A DNA stretch of 64,000 nt from Streptomyces sp. NBC_01465 (GCF_036227325.1 NZ_CP109467.1:4836001-4900000), one strand, 5' to 3'; counted from the first letter of the stretch, positions 6,541 through 15,871 are shown. Numbers and translations are program-made. Notes: generated by a model from the sequence alone, not told the origin.

Positions 6541-9075
6541 TCAGCGGCTGCGGCGGGCGAGGGTCAGGGTCACGGCCCCGCAGAGTGCGGCCAGGAGGGC
6601 GGTGCCCGCGAGCAGCTCGGTGAATCCGGCGCCGGTCGCGGGCAGTTGCGGCGTGCCCCCGCCCGCACCCGTTCCCGTGCCGCCGCCCGCGGGCGGCGTG
6701 GGCACGGTCGGCGTGGTCGGTGACGGGGACGGCGGCGTCGGATGCGGTGTGGGGGTGGGGGTCGGCGTGGGGCTCGGTGACGGGCGCGGGCGGACCACGA
6801 CGGTCACCGTGCCGGTGTCGCACAGCGGCGGGGTGCCGTTGTCGCTGCCGATCACGGTGAAGGTGTCCGTACCGGTGAACCCCGGGGCGGGCCGGTAGAC
6901 GAACGTCCCCTGCGCGGTGACGGTCGCCGTCCCGTGCGCCGGGGGGCTGCCCAGCCGGGTGGTGACCGGCAGGCCCTGGCGGTCACTGACCGGGACCCGG
7001 CCGGAGACGGGCTCGTTCACGTACGTCTCCTGGTGCACGTCCCCGACCACCGGCGGCCAGCGGCGCTCGACGACCGTGATCGTCACCGTGGCCTCCGAGC
7101 AGACGTCGGGCGCGGTCGGCGAGCAGATGCGGTACGTGAAGGAGTCCGTCCCCGTGAAGCCGGGATCCGAGACGTAGCGGAAGTCGCCCGACGGCAGCTG
7201 GGTCAGCGTGCCGTGGGAGGGCTGGGACGTGGCGACGGGCGGGCCCGTGTCGCCCCGGTCGTTGAGCTTCACATTGCCCGTCGCCGGGATGCCGCTCTCC
7301 GCCCGGACCGTGTCGTCCACGGCGACGGGCAGCACGGTGACGGTCACGAGCGCCCGGTCGCACAGGACCGGGGTGCCGTTGTCGCAGACCCGTACCGCGA
7401 AGGTGTCCCGGCCGGTGAAGTCGGTGGTGGGGGTGAAGGCGAAGTGGCCGTCCGGCGTGAGGGTCACGGATCCGTTCGCTGTCGCCAGGAACATCGCGCC
7501 CTTGGTGAGGGCGGCGGGCAGCGAGTAGGTGAGGGTCTGGCCCGTGTCCGGGTCCGTGGCGACGAGCCGTCCGTACGCCGTGCGGTTGACGTCGGTCGTG
7601 AAGGCCTGGTCGTCGATGACGGGCGGATTGTTCATCGGCACGGAGTCGGTGACCGTGGTGGTGACCCGCGCGGACGGCGCGGAGCCGTCGTTGTTGGTGG
7701 CGTCCGGGTCGGTGGTGGTGCTCGTGGCCGACACGACGTCGAGGAGGGTCCCCGCGGTGGTCGTCGTACCCGTGACGGTGTAGGTCACGGCCGAGTTGGC
7801 GGGGATCTCGGCGTGGGGCCAGGTGGCGGTCGTCCCGGTGACGGTGCCGCCGTCGGAGGCGCTGAGGTCGGTGAGCCCGGACGACGGGAGCTGGTCGGTG
7901 ACCGTCACGTCGGCGGCGGCGTCGGGGCCCCTGTTGGCGACCACGACGACGTACGTCACCCGGTCGCCGGTGGCGGCATTGGCGGGCCCCGTCTTGTAGG
8001 CGTGCAGGTCGGCCGACTTGTCGGTGGGCCGATTGCCGCAGCCGGCGGGGGTGGTGGCGGGGTCGATGACCACCGGGGCTCTGACCGTGTTGGTGACGGT
8101 GCCGGACGAGGTGTCGAAGATGCCGCTGCCGGTCTGGGTGGTGTCGTGGAAGACGATCGGGTCATTGGCCGAATCGCCGTTGAACGTACCGAAGTTGGTG
8201 GTGTTGTCGGTGAAGCGGTAGTCGCCGAATCCGGTGATCGAGGCCGCGCTCGCGTTGGTGAAGTCGACGCCGCTGATCTGTCCGGCCGTGCTCTGGGTGA
8301 TCGTGCCGGTGTTGTTGAGGTAGTCGGAGCCGAGGGTGATCAGCCCTTCGTTGGTCGCGGTGCCGCCCGTCGCCCAGCCCGCCGAGACCGCGAGGGTGCA
8401 GGTGTTGTGCAGGACGGATCCTGCCGAGGCGGTGAGGTACTGCTGGACGGTCATCTTCCCGGAGTTGTCGATCTCACCGTCCAGGGCGGTGCCGCTGCCT
8501 CCGGCGGCCAGGGTTCCGGTGTTGGTGACGGCGCTGCCGGCGGAGACGTTGAGGGAGCCGACGGTGGCCGTGCCCGCGTTGTCCAGCACGCTCTGGTTGC
8601 CGAGGGCGAGCCCGTTGGGGAGGTCCAGGGTCCCGTCGGCGGTGTTGGTCAGGCGGGCGGTACCACCCGTGATCACCCCTTGGGCGGCGGTGGTGCCCTC
8701 GTTGACCAGCTGGAAACCGCTGCTGACGGTGAGCCAGGGCAGCGTCGCGGTGCCCTCGACGGCCAGGGTCCCGGCGGCGTTGTTCGCGTACGGGGGCGAG
8801 AAGGAGGCGCTCGCGGAGACGCAGAGGGTGGAGCCCTGCGGGAAGTCGGTGACGCCGCCGGTGTAGGCACCGCCCGTCAGCAGCAGGGTCTCGTCCGCGG
8901 CGAGGGTGATCACGTCCGAGGAGCCGCCGGTGAGGGTGCGCGTGGGGGACGCGCAGGCGGCGAGGGCGCGGGGGGTGGCGGTGGGCGGCGCGGAGGCCGG
9001 TACCGCTGCTGAGGCGGGGAGCAGTGCGGCCGTGCCGACGACGAGTCCGGCGGCGAGGAGTGCGGGGAGGCGCAT
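6541..9075 (-). CDS. cell-wall-anchored surface protein, DUF11 and Ig-like domains, LPXTG
   Basis: An 844-aa secreted protein. Residues 1-25 form a signal peptide. Residues 40-350 are a Thr/Asn/Gly-rich region with repeated NTGT/NNAGT strings, suggesting a beta-helix. A DUF11 domain follows near 365-470 (TGDRVTYVVVVANRGPDAAADVTVTDQLP region), then three to four cadherin/Ig-like modules with the FTGTDTF signature, a Pro/Ser/Thr spacer of about 50 residues, the sortase motif LPATG near residue 811, a transmembrane helix and an Arg tail. It is probably attached to peptidoglycan by a class E or F sortase and may act in adhesion or the aerial surface. It is convergent with the amidohydrolase, 11 bp apart. 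Confidence 0.8.
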   Translation of the reverse strand: MRLPALLAAGLVVGTAALLPASAAVPASAPPTATPRALAACASPTRTLTGGSSDVITLAADETLLLTGGAYTGGVTDFPQGSTLCVSASASFSPPYANNAAGTLAVEGTATLPWLTVSSGFQLVNEGTTAAQGVITGGTARLTNTADGTLDLPNGLALGNQSVLDNAGTATVGSLNVSAGSAVTNTGTLAAGGSGTALDGEIDNSGKMTVQQYLTASAGSVLHNTCTLAVSAGWATGGTATNEGLITLGSDYLNNTGTITQSTAGQISGVDFTNASAASITGFGDYRFTDNTTNFGTFNGDSANDPIVFHDTTQTGSGIFDTSSGTVTNTVRAPVVIDPATTPAGCGNRPTDKSADLHAYKTGPANAATGDRVTYVVVVANRGPDAAADVTVTDQLPSSGLTDLSASDGGTVTGTTATWPHAEIPANSAVTYTVTGTTTTAGTLLDVVSATSTTTDPDATNNDGSAPSARVTTTVTDSVPMNNPPVIDDQAFTTDVNRTAYGRLVATDPDTGQTLTYSLPAALTKGAMFLATANGSVTLTPDGHFAFTPTTDFTGRDTFAVRVCDNGTPVLCDRALVTVTVLPVAVDDTVRAESGIPATGNVKLNDRGDTGPPVATSQPSHGTLTQLPSGDFRYVSDPGFTGTDSFTYRICSPTAPDVCSEATVTITVVERRWPPVVGDVHQETYVNEPVSGRVPVSDRQGLPVTTRLGSPPAHGTATVTAQGTFVYRPAPGFTGTDTFTVIGSDNGTPPLCDTGTVTVVVRPRPSPSPTPTPTPTPHPTPPSPSPTTPTVPTPPAGGGTGTGAGGGTPQLPATGAGFTELLAGTALLAALCGAVTLTLARRSR

Positions 9076-9238
9076 GAGGAGGTCCGGATCCCGTGGCGGA
9101 ATAGTCCCATCATCCTGATTTGTGACCGGTTCCCGGGCGGGTCGGCTCGCCGGGCGGACGGGCCATGGAACCCGAATGCGCGCATCGGCGCCGAGGGGGG
9201 AGGCGTGCGGCAGTGATCCGGGCTGCGATCATGTGCCC

Positions 9239-10378
9239 ATGAATCCGGGGGAGTTGGTGGGCGGCCGACGTGTGCGGAGACTCTGGGTGGGGCTGGCCGC
9301 GCTGGGCGTGGTCGTTGCGCTGACCGTGGTCGTCGTGGTGCTGCCGGGGATGGTGGTCGACCACGACCTCGCGGGTTCCCGGGTCACGGCCGCCGAGCGG
9401 CTCTCCGCCGTGAACAACGTACGGACGACGCTGCTGCAGGCGGTCGGCGGCGCGGTCGTGCTCTTCGGCGCGTACGCGACCTGGCGCCAACTCCGGGTCA
9501 GCCAGGACGGGTTGGCGGCCACGCGGGAGGGGCAGGTCACCGACCGGTTCAGCCGGGCGGTCGACCAGCTCGGCAGCGACAAGCTGGATGTCCGGATCGG
9601 CGGGCTCTACGCGCTGTGGCGGATCGCGTCGCACTCGCCCCACGACCATGAGTCCGTGGTCTCGATCATGGCGGCGTATCTGCGGACCCATCTGCCGTGG
9701 CCCCCGCGGGGCGGCCCGGACTCGCCGCCGGCGGAGACGTCCATCAACGCCGTACCCCCGCTGGAGACCCGTGCCGCCGATGCGCAGGTGGCGCTGACCG
9801 GTCTCGGCGTACTGGCGCGGGGGCGCGGCCAGGAGTGGCTCAACGCCAGCTACACGGATCTGCGGCGGGCGGACTGCGACGGGCTGTGGCTGCACCACAT
9901 GAACTTCGACGGCGCCTGCCTGGAGGCGGCCAGCATCTACAAGGTCAATCTGACCGGGGCCTCGCTGATCGCGGCCGACCTGCGCCACGCGGAACTCGGC
10001 AACTCCGTCCTGCGCGGGGCCCGCTGCACCGAGGCCGATCTGCGGGGTGCGCGTCTGGTGAAGACGGACCTCGGCGAGGCCGACTTCACCGGCGCCGACC
10101 TGCGGGAGGCGAACCTGCGCAAGGCGCGGGCGCACGGGACCCGGTTCGGGGGCGCGGACCTGCGGCTGGCCGATCTCCGGGGGACGGACCTCACCGGCGC
10201 GGAGCTGGCGGGGGCGCGGCTGGAGGGGGCGGTGGGGAGCGATCGCACGGTCTGGCCCGTGGGGTTCGACGTCGGGGCTTCGGGGGTGGTCATGACCGAT
10301 GATCCCGGTACGGAACCGGACAATCTGCTTCCGGGAGCGGCCATCGTACGGGAGGTGCCGCAGCTGCGGTCGGCCTGA
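9239..10378 (+). CDS. membrane-anchored pentapeptide-repeat protein
   Basis: A 379-aa protein with two N-terminal membrane helices (residues about 17-40 and 63-82), a linker, and a C-terminal run of A(D/N)Lxx pentapeptides (ADLRHAELGNSVLRGAR, then ADLRGARLVKTDLGEAD and onward), which fold as a right-handed quadrilateral beta-helix. Streptomyces genomes carry many such two-helix pentapeptide proteins, with no established general function. ATG at 9239 is the likely start although its ribosome-binding site is weak. A GTG at 9122 in frame would add 39 residues without hydrophobic content. The 3' end overlaps the convergent MFS gene by 89 bp. Confidence 0.75.
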   Translation: MNPGELVGGRRVRRLWVGLAALGVVVALTVVVVVLPGMVVDHDLAGSRVTAAERLSAVNNVRTTLLQAVGGAVVLFGAYATWRQLRVSQDGLAATREGQVTDRFSRAVDQLGSDKLDVRIGGLYALWRIASHSPHDHESVVSIMAAYLRTHLPWPPRGGPDSPPAETSINAVPPLETRAADAQVALTGLGVLARGRGQEWLNASYTDLRRADCDGLWLHHMNFDGACLEAASIYKVNLTGASLIAADLRHAELGNSVLRGARCTEADLRGARLVKTDLGEADFTGADLREANLRKARAHGTRFGGADLRLADLRGTDLTGAELAGARLEGAVGSDRTVWPVGFDVGASGVVMTDDPGTEPDNLLPGAAIVREVPQLRSA

Positions 10379-11567
10379 GTCCGACGGCGGCGGAGGAGAC
10401 GAGCGTCGCGGCGGCGAGACTGCCCCAGAGGGCGGCCGCACCGTGGGGCGCGAGCGAGGTGATGGCGGCGGGGGAGACGGCGAGGCCGAAGCCCGTCGAG
10501 AGCTGGAAGCGGGCGAGGGCGCGGCCCAGGAGACGGTCCGGGGCGAGGGCGGTGACGAGCGCGGTGGCGCTGCCCGCGTAGAGGATCTCGCCGATGGTGC
10601 AGATCACGGACACCGTGGCGACGGCGGGGGCGCCCCAGCCGTGTCCCAGTGAGGTGGCCGCGAGGAAGCCGAGGTAGGACGCGGTGAGGACCACGCCTGC
10701 CAGCGCGAGCACGGCGCGACGGGAGAAGCGGGACATCAGGACGGTGACCGGGACTTGGAGGGTGACCACCAGGACCGTGTTGGCCACGAAGATGGCGGCG
10801 GACCACACCGGGGAGGCGTGCAGGTGGGTCACCAGGATCAGGGGGAGCGCGATTTCGGGGACGTTGAGGCAGAAGGCGTAGATCACGTTGGCGGCCAGGA
10901 GGGCACCCATGCGGGGTGCGGGGCCTTTGGTCGTTTCCTTGGCGGGGGCGTCGGCCGGATGCGCGCGCAGGTGGACCGACCAGGCCAGGGTCGCGGCGGT
11001 CAGGTAGGCGAGTCCGGTGACGGCCGCCAGCACCTGCAGTGCGGTGGTGCCGCCCGTCAGGCACGCGGTCGCGATGAGCGCGCCCGTGCCCATGCCGGCG
11101 TTGCGCAGGGCGCGGCCCGCCGAGAGCGCGATGTCGCGCTCCCGGCCGTGGGCGACCGTGGCCACGACGGCCGCGTGGGCGGCCGGCCAGGCCTGGCCGC
11201 CGATACCGAGGAGGAGCGCCGCCGTCGCGAACAGCCGGATGTGTCCGGCCGGGGTGGCCAGCAGCAGGGCGACGCCCAGCACCCGTATCAGCATCGCCGC
11301 CGCCACGACGTTGCTGCGGGCGCCCCGGTCCAGCCATCGGCCGACGGCGGGCATGCACACGAGGCCCACGACGATGCCGGCCGTCATGGCGGCGCCGGTG
11401 GCCGGCGCGGACAGCTTCAGCACGGTCACCCCGTAGAGGAGCAGGAAGGGTCGCAGCATTCCGGTGCCGATCGCGTCGACGACCAGGGCGGCGGCATAGC
11501 GGGGGCCGCCGGAGGCTCGGACGAGGGTGCGGGGGCGGATCGTGGTGGTGGTTGCGGTGGTTGCCAT
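10290..11567 (-). CDS. MFS transporter, probable drug or metabolite exporter
   Basis: About 425 aa with 12 predicted hydrophobic segments and an MFS motif-A-like loop near GRWLDRGARSNV after the second helix. It lacks a signal peptide. ATG at 11567 is chosen. A GTG at 11576 in the same frame is equally possible and neither has a strong ribosome-binding site. It is divergent from an ArsR/DUF5937-type regulator around a perfect 27-bp palindrome, a layout typical of an exporter under local repressor control. The C terminus overlaps the pentapeptide gene on the other strand by 89 bp, so the true stop region may be shorter-lived evolutionarily. Confidence 0.8.
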   Translation of the reverse strand: MATTATTTTIRPRTLVRASGGPRYAAALVVDAIGTGMLRPFLLLYGVTVLKLSAPATGAAMTAGIVVGLVCMPAVGRWLDRGARSNVVAAAMLIRVLGVALLLATPAGHIRLFATAALLLGIGGQAWPAAHAAVVATVAHGRERDIALSAGRALRNAGMGTGALIATACLTGGTTALQVLAAVTGLAYLTAATLAWSVHLRAHPADAPAKETTKGPAPRMGALLAANVIYAFCLNVPEIALPLILVTHLHASPVWSAAIFVANTVLVVTLQVPVTVLMSRFSRRAVLALAGVVLTASYLGFLAATSLGHGWGAPAVATVSVICTIGEILYAGSATALVTALAPDRLLGRALARFQLSTGFGLAVSPAAITSLAPHGAAALWGSLAAATLVSSAAVGLRPTAAAAPPVRWPLPEADCPVPYRDHRS

Positions 11568-11603
11568 GGCGTCCACGCTGCGGTCGACTGCCGGTAGGGC
11601 CCC

Positions 11604-11630
11604 GTGGGTTGACGGACATCGTCAACCCAC
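11604..11630. promoter_or_regulatory. 27-bp perfect palindrome between exporter and regulator
   Basis: Arms GTGGGTTGACG and CGTCAACCCAC (11 bp each, no mismatch) flank GACAT. It lies 36 bp upstream of both the MFS start (11567) and the regulator start (11667), a symmetric position for a shared operator. Confidence 0.75.
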
Positions 11631-11666
11631 GCCGTCGCCGGTCGTAGGGACGGCGATGATGAGGAG

Positions 11667-12752
11667 ATGACCTTGAGGATCGACATCAGCGGCCTGCCGT
11701 CCGAGCGCCTGCGGTTCGCTGCCTCCCCGCTGGCCGAACTGACTGCGATGCTGCACGTGTTGGCGGAGCCCGGGCATCATCCGCGGCTCGCGGGCTGGGC
11801 CGGGGACGTGTGGGCCGGGCTGCGCCCGGAACTGGCCGAGCGGCTGCGTGAGGCGGAGTTCCTCTGGCGCTCCTCACGGGCCGATTTCCTGGTGCCCGCC
11901 CGTCCGCGGCCCACGCTCGTCGAGGAGCTGGACGACGTGGACCGGATCGACGACGAAACGTATGTGACGTCGGCGCTGGTCACGACGTGCGGCAGCAACA
12001 GGGTCCACTTCGGCGCACCCTCGCCGCTCGCCGACGCGACGGCGCGCGAGCGCGCCCTGGACCTGGCGCAGGCCCGCGGCCCCCTGCAGGAGGCCTTCGC
12101 GGAAAGGCTGTTGGCGGATCCGGCCGCCGTACGGGCACGGGTGCGCGACACCCTCGCCCAGTGCGCCGAGGCGTTCTTCGACGCCGCCTGGACGGACGCC
12201 GCCGTGCAACTCGCCACGGACCTGCGCCTGAAGAACGACCTGCGCAAGCACCAGGGCACGGCGGCGGCACTCGCCTCGGTCTCCGGTGCGGTCACCCTGA
12301 CGCCGGACGGCGACAGCATCGCGGTGGACAAGCTGCAGGACAACGCGACCACGGCCCAGGGCACCGGGGTCACGTTCATCCCCAGCGTCTTCGGCCGCCC
12401 GCACCTGGTGGTGGTCCACGCACGCGGCTGGCAACCGGTGGTGCAGTACCCCGTGGCGGAGGCGGCCCCGGCAGGCCCGGTGCCGCTGGAGACGGTCACG
12501 CTGCGCCTGGAGGCACTCTCGCACCCTGTGCGTCTACGCCTGCTCCGCACCCTGGCCCGAGGCCCGCACACCACGGGCGAACTGGCCCAGGCGTGGGGCC
12601 TGACGCCGCCGGAGGTCTCCCGCCACCTGGCGGTCCTGCGCCGAGCGGGCCTGCTGACGTCCTGCCGACGAGGCCGCTACGTCCAGTACACGCTGGACCA
12701 GCCCGCGATGACGACCCTGGGCACGGACCTGCTGTCGGCCGTACTGCGCTGA
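11667..12752 (+). CDS. ArsR/DUF5937-family winged-helix regulator
   Basis: A 361-aa protein with a large N-terminal domain of the DUF5937 type (residues about 1-250, beginning TLRIDISGLPSERLRFAASPL) and a C-terminal ArsR-like winged helix (about 270-355): LEALSHPVRLRLLRTLARGPHTTGELA, then a recognition helix in WGLTPPEVSRHLAVLRRAGLL, and the wing CRRGRYVQYTLD. This architecture is frequent in Streptomyces next to MFS exporters. It probably represses the divergent exporter and itself through the palindrome at 11604, with the N-terminal domain sensing a ligand. No Cys metal site of the classical ArsR kind is seen. Confidence 0.8.
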   Translation: MTLRIDISGLPSERLRFAASPLAELTAMLHVLAEPGHHPRLAGWAGDVWAGLRPELAERLREAEFLWRSSRADFLVPARPRPTLVEELDDVDRIDDETYVTSALVTTCGSNRVHFGAPSPLADATARERALDLAQARGPLQEAFAERLLADPAAVRARVRDTLAQCAEAFFDAAWTDAAVQLATDLRLKNDLRKHQGTAAALASVSGAVTLTPDGDSIAVDKLQDNATTAQGTGVTFIPSVFGRPHLVVVHARGWQPVVQYPVAEAAPAGPVPLETVTLRLEALSHPVRLRLLRTLARGPHTTGELAQAWGLTPPEVSRHLAVLRRAGLLTSCRRGRYVQYTLDQPAMTTLGTDLLSAVLR

Positions 12753-12790
12753 GCGGCCAGGTCTGCGATCCGCCCCCACCCGCCTCTTGT

Positions 12791-12805
12791 CTGATGGACC
12801 GTCAG
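12791..12805. promoter_or_regulatory. operator copy 2, CTGATGGACCGTCAG
   Basis: One mismatch from the consensus palindrome (CTGATG versus CTGACG arm). It is paired with copy 3, 38 bp centre to centre, upstream of the LLM/SDR operon. Confidence 0.7.
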
Positions 12806-12828
12806 CAACCACGATGGGCGGCAGCCAA

Positions 12829-12843
12829 ATGACGATCCGTCAG
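12829..12843. promoter_or_regulatory. operator copy 3, ATGACGATCCGTCAG
   Basis: Five of six arm positions pair, and the flank continues ATC to give CCGTCAGATC. It ends 26 bp before the LLM start codon, so binding there would block transcription initiation. Confidence 0.7.
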
Positions 12844-12869
12844 ATCGCGACCGACCGCTGGGGGTCCGC

Positions 12870-13814
12870 ATGGTCCACGTTCTGCCCGAAGGGCGACTCG
12901 CGTACGGGATGCAGCTCCCCATCCAGTCCCAGAGCGCCATCTACGCCGAGTCCTGGGAGGCCTCGGCCACCCCCGACGACCTCGCCGAGATCGCCCGTAC
13001 CGCCGACCGGTCCGGGTTCGACTACATCGCCGGGTGCGACCACGTCGCCATACCCCGGCGGCTCGCCGACGGCATGTCGACCATCTGGTACGACCCCGTC
13101 GCCACCCTCTCCTTCCTCGCAGGGGTCACCACCCGCGTCAAGCTCATGAGCCATGTCGCCGTCGTCGGGCTCCGGCATCCGCTCATCACCGCCAAGCAGT
13201 ACGCGACCCTCGACCACCTCTCCGGGGGGCGGCTCATCCTCGGCGTCGGGGCTGGGCACGTGCAGGAGGAGTTCGACGCCGTCGGGGCCGACTTCGTTCG
13301 GCGCGGGGCCGTTCTCAACGAGACCATCGACGCGCTCAAGGCCGCCCTCGGGCCCGAGGAGTACCCCGAGCACCACGGGGAGCTCTTCCAGTTCAGCGGG
13401 CTCGGGCAGATGCCCCGGCCCGCCCAGGAGCGCGTTCCCATCTGGGTCGGCGGGTCCTCGCCCGCCGCCGTCCGGCGCGCCGCCGAGCGCGGGGACGGGT
13501 GGTTGCCGCAGGGGGATCCTCGCGATGAACTGCCCGCCAAGATCGCCAAGTTGAAGGAGCTGCGCGAGGCCGCCGGCGTGTCGGAGCCCATCGTCGTCGG
13601 CGCCATCACCGAACCCCTCTACGTCGGCGAGCCCGACTGGGCCACCGGGCGCCGCACCCTCACCGGCAAGCCCGACGCCCTCGCCGCCTCCCTCCGTGCG
13701 TACGGAGAGATGGGCGTCCACCAGATCCAGGTCCGGTTCCGGTCGCGGAGCCGCAGTGAACTCACCGACCAGATGGCGGCGTTCGCCGCCGATGTCGCAC
13801 CCCACCTCAACTGA
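12870..13814 (+). CDS. LLM-class F420-dependent oxidoreductase (TIGR03619-like)
   Basis: A 314-aa bacterial-luciferase-fold TIM barrel. Seen: YGMQLPIQSQS at the first strand, DYIAGCDHVAIPR, the cofactor-binding [28 protein letters not shown] block, and VPIWVGGSSPAAVRRAAERGDGWLP. These signatures are those of mycobacterial and Streptomyces F420-dependent members, which move hydride to or from small substrates. Some family members use FMN instead. ATG at 12870 sits just after operator copy 3. It is the first gene of an operon with the SDR 20 bp downstream. An FO synthase gene at 22 kb supplies the cofactor precursor. Confidence 0.82.
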   Translation: MVHVLPEGRLAYGMQLPIQSQSAIYAESWEASATPDDLAEIARTADRSGFDYIAGCDHVAIPRRLADGMSTIWYDPVATLSFLAGVTTRVKLMSHVAVVGLRHPLITAKQYATLDHLSGGRLILGVGAGHVQEEFDAVGADFVRRGAVLNETIDALKAALGPEEYPEHHGELFQFSGLGQMPRPAQERVPIWVGGSSPAAVRRAAERGDGWLPQGDPRDELPAKIAKLKELREAAGVSEPIVVGAITEPLYVGEPDWATGRRTLTGKPDALAASLRAYGEMGVHQIQVRFRSRSRSELTDQMAAFAADVAPHLN

Positions 13815-13834
13815 ACCGAAGGGACCATCCGGAC

Positions 13835-14620
13835 ATGGGCAAGCTTGACGGACGCGTCATCGTCATCACCGGCGCCGCACGCGGGCAGGGCGAGCAGGAA
13901 GCGCGGCTCTTCGTCGCCGAGGGCGCCAAGGTGCTGCTCGGGGATGTTCTTGATGACCAAGGCGAGGCTCTTGCAAAGGAGTTGGGGGAAGGTGTCGCCA
14001 AGTACGTGCACCTCGACGTGAGCCAGGAGAGCGACTGGACCGCCGCCGTCGAGGCCGGGCTCGGCGCCTTCGGGAAGATCGACGGCCTCGTCAACAATGC
14101 GGGGATTCTTCGGTTCAACGAGCTTGTCGACACACCCCTGGAGGAGTTCCAGACCGTCGTCCAGGTCAATCAGGTCGGCGCCTTCCTCGGCATCAAGCAC
14201 ACCTCTCCCGCCATCGCGGAAGCCGGCGGCGGCACCATCGTCAACACCTCCTCGTACACCGCCCTCACCGGCATGGCGGTCGTCGGTGCGTACGCCGCCA
14301 CCAAGGCCGCCATCCTCGGCCTCACCCGCGTCGCCGCAATGGAGCTCGCGCGCAAGAAGATACGGGTCAACGCCATGTGCCCCGGCGCCATCGACACCCC
14401 CATGAGCAACCCCGCCCAGCTCGACCCCAACGCCGACCCCGCCGAGATGTCCGCCGCCCTCAACGATCTCTACAGGAAGCTCGTCCCGCTGGAGCGCGTG
14501 GGCAAGCCCGAAGAGGTCGCCAAGCTGGCCCTTTTCCTGTCCAGCGATGACTCCTCCTACATCACCGGACAGCCCTTCGTCATCGACGGGGGATGGCTCG
14601 CGGGCGTCAGTCTCTTCTGA
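13835..14620 (+). CDS. SDR family dehydrogenase, 3-alpha/20-beta-hydroxysteroid type
   Basis: A 261-aa classical short-chain dehydrogenase. The cofactor motif is TGAARGQG (residues about 12-19), with an Asp after the second strand (GDVLDD) favouring NAD(H). NNAG is at about 88, the catalytic Ser is in VNTSSYTAL and the Tyr/Lys pair in GAYAATKAA. Overall wording (KLDGRVIVITGAARGQGEQEARLF, MCPGAIDTPM) is like hydroxysteroid dehydrogenases of actinobacteria, but the substrate may be another secondary alcohol. ATG at 13835 lies 20 bp after the LLM stop, so the two genes form an operon under operators 2 and 3. Confidence 0.88.
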   Translation: MGKLDGRVIVITGAARGQGEQEARLFVAEGAKVLLGDVLDDQGEALAKELGEGVAKYVHLDVSQESDWTAAVEAGLGAFGKIDGLVNNAGILRFNELVDTPLEEFQTVVQVNQVGAFLGIKHTSPAIAEAGGGTIVNTSSYTALTGMAVVGAYAATKAAILGLTRVAAMELARKKIRVNAMCPGAIDTPMSNPAQLDPNADPAEMSAALNDLYRKLVPLERVGKPEEVAKLALFLSSDDSSYITGQPFVIDGGWLAGVSLF

Positions 14621-14635
14621 ATCCGCAGACCGTAT

Positions 14636-14650
14636 CTGATGGGCCGTCAG
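14636..14650. promoter_or_regulatory. operator copy 4, CTGATGGGCCGTCAG
   Basis: Same palindrome with one arm mismatch, 15 bp after the SDR stop and 88 bp before the second LLM gene. Confidence 0.7.
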
Positions 14651-14698
14651 GTATTGACGGTCCCCGACCCCGGTGCCAGAGTCGGAGTCATCAGATAT

Positions 14699-14713
14699 CT
14701 GACGCACTGTCAG
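14699..14713. promoter_or_regulatory. operator copy 5, CTGACGCACTGTCAG
   Basis: Same palindrome with one arm mismatch, 63 bp centre to centre from copy 4 and 24 bp before the TTG start of the second LLM gene. The upstream flank TCAGATAT extends the symmetry partly. Confidence 0.7.
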
Positions 14714-14737
14714 AAACTATGAGGACGGTGAACCTCC

Positions 14738-15871
14738 TTGGAATTCGGGATCTTTGTGCAGGGATACGTGCCGGACGACCGGCGCGCCGTCGACCCCGAG
14801 GCGGAGCACCACGCGCTGATGGAGGAGGCCGGGTACGTCATCCAGGCCGACAAAGTGGGGTTCAAGTACGCCTGGGCCTCCGAGCACCACTTCCTGGAGC
14901 AGTACTCGCACCTCTCCGCCAACGACGTCTTCCTCGGATACCTCGCCCACGCCACCGACCGCATCCACCTCGGCTCCGGCATCTTCAACCCCCTCGCCCC
15001 CGTCAACCACCCCGTGAAGGTCGCCGAGAAGGTGGCCATGCTCGACCACCTCTCGGAAGGCCGCTTCGAGTTCGGGAGCGGGCGCGGGGCCGGGAGCCAC
15101 GAGATCCTCGGGTTCATGCCGGGCATCACCGACATGAACCACACCAAGGAGATCTGGGAAGAGACCATCGCCGAGTTCCCCAAGATGTGGCTCCAGGAGG
15201 AGTACCAGGGGTTCCAGGGCAAGCACTGGTCGCTGCCTCCCCGCAAGGTCTTCCCCAAGCCGTACGGGAAGTCCCACCCGGGCATGTGGTACGCCGCCGG
15301 CTCCCCGGCCTCGTACGCGATGGCCGCCAGGAAGGGCCTCGGGGTGCTGGGCTTCAGCGTCCAGAAGGTCTCCGACATGGAGTGGGTCCTGGAGCAGTAC
15401 AAGACCGCCATCCAGGAGGCCGAGCCGGTCGGCGACTTCATCAACGACAACGTCATGGTGACGTCCACCGCCATCTGTGCCCCGACCCACGACGAGGCCG
15501 TCCGGATCGCCATGGGCGCCGGGCTCAACCGCCTCCAGTCGCTGCTCTTCTACTACCACGACACCTTCCCCAAGCCCGAGGGCATGCCGGTCTGGCCCGA
15601 GATGCTCCCCGACTTCAACGAGGAGATCGTCGAACTCCTCATCCAGGAAGAGCTGTTGATCTGCGGCGACCCCGACGAGGTGCTGCAGCAGTGCAAGCGC
15701 TGGGAGCAGGCCGGCGCCGACCAGCTCAGCTTCGGCATACCGATCGGGGTGAAGTCCGACGACGTACTGCAGACCATCAAACTCGTCGGCGAACACGTCA
15801 TCCCGAAGATCGACTCCGACCCGGTGCACCGCACGACGCGCTTCCGGCAGGCAGCGGGCGACCACAAATAG
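14738..15871 (+). CDS. LLM-class flavin-dependent oxidoreductase (luciferase-like monooxygenase)
   Basis: A 377-aa luciferase-fold protein of the FMNH2-dependent monooxygenase branch. The start EFGIFVQGYVPDD, AWASEHHFLEQYSHLSANDVFLGYLA, the LGSGIFNPLAPVNHPVKVAEKVAMLDHLSEGR-type block and WYAAGSPASYAMAARKGLGVLGF are family landmarks. The SEHH motif is shared with alkanal and hydrocarbon monooxygenases. The start is TTG at 14738. No ATG or GTG upstream is in frame, and the family begins MEFGIF. It heads an operon with the deacylase-like gene and the aldehyde dehydrogenase and is preceded by operators 4 and 5. The substrate is unknown. Confidence 0.82.
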   Translation: MEFGIFVQGYVPDDRRAVDPEAEHHALMEEAGYVIQADKVGFKYAWASEHHFLEQYSHLSANDVFLGYLAHATDRIHLGSGIFNPLAPVNHPVKVAEKVAMLDHLSEGRFEFGSGRGAGSHEILGFMPGITDMNHTKEIWEETIAEFPKMWLQEEYQGFQGKHWSLPPRKVFPKPYGKSHPGMWYAAGSPASYAMAARKGLGVLGFSVQKVSDMEWVLEQYKTAIQEAEPVGDFINDNVMVTSTAICAPTHDEAVRIAMGAGLNRLQSLLFYYHDTFPKPEGMPVWPEMLPDFNEEIVELLIQEELLICGDPDEVLQQCKRWEQAGADQLSFGIPIGVKSDDVLQTIKLVGEHVIPKIDSDPVHRTTRFRQAAGDHK

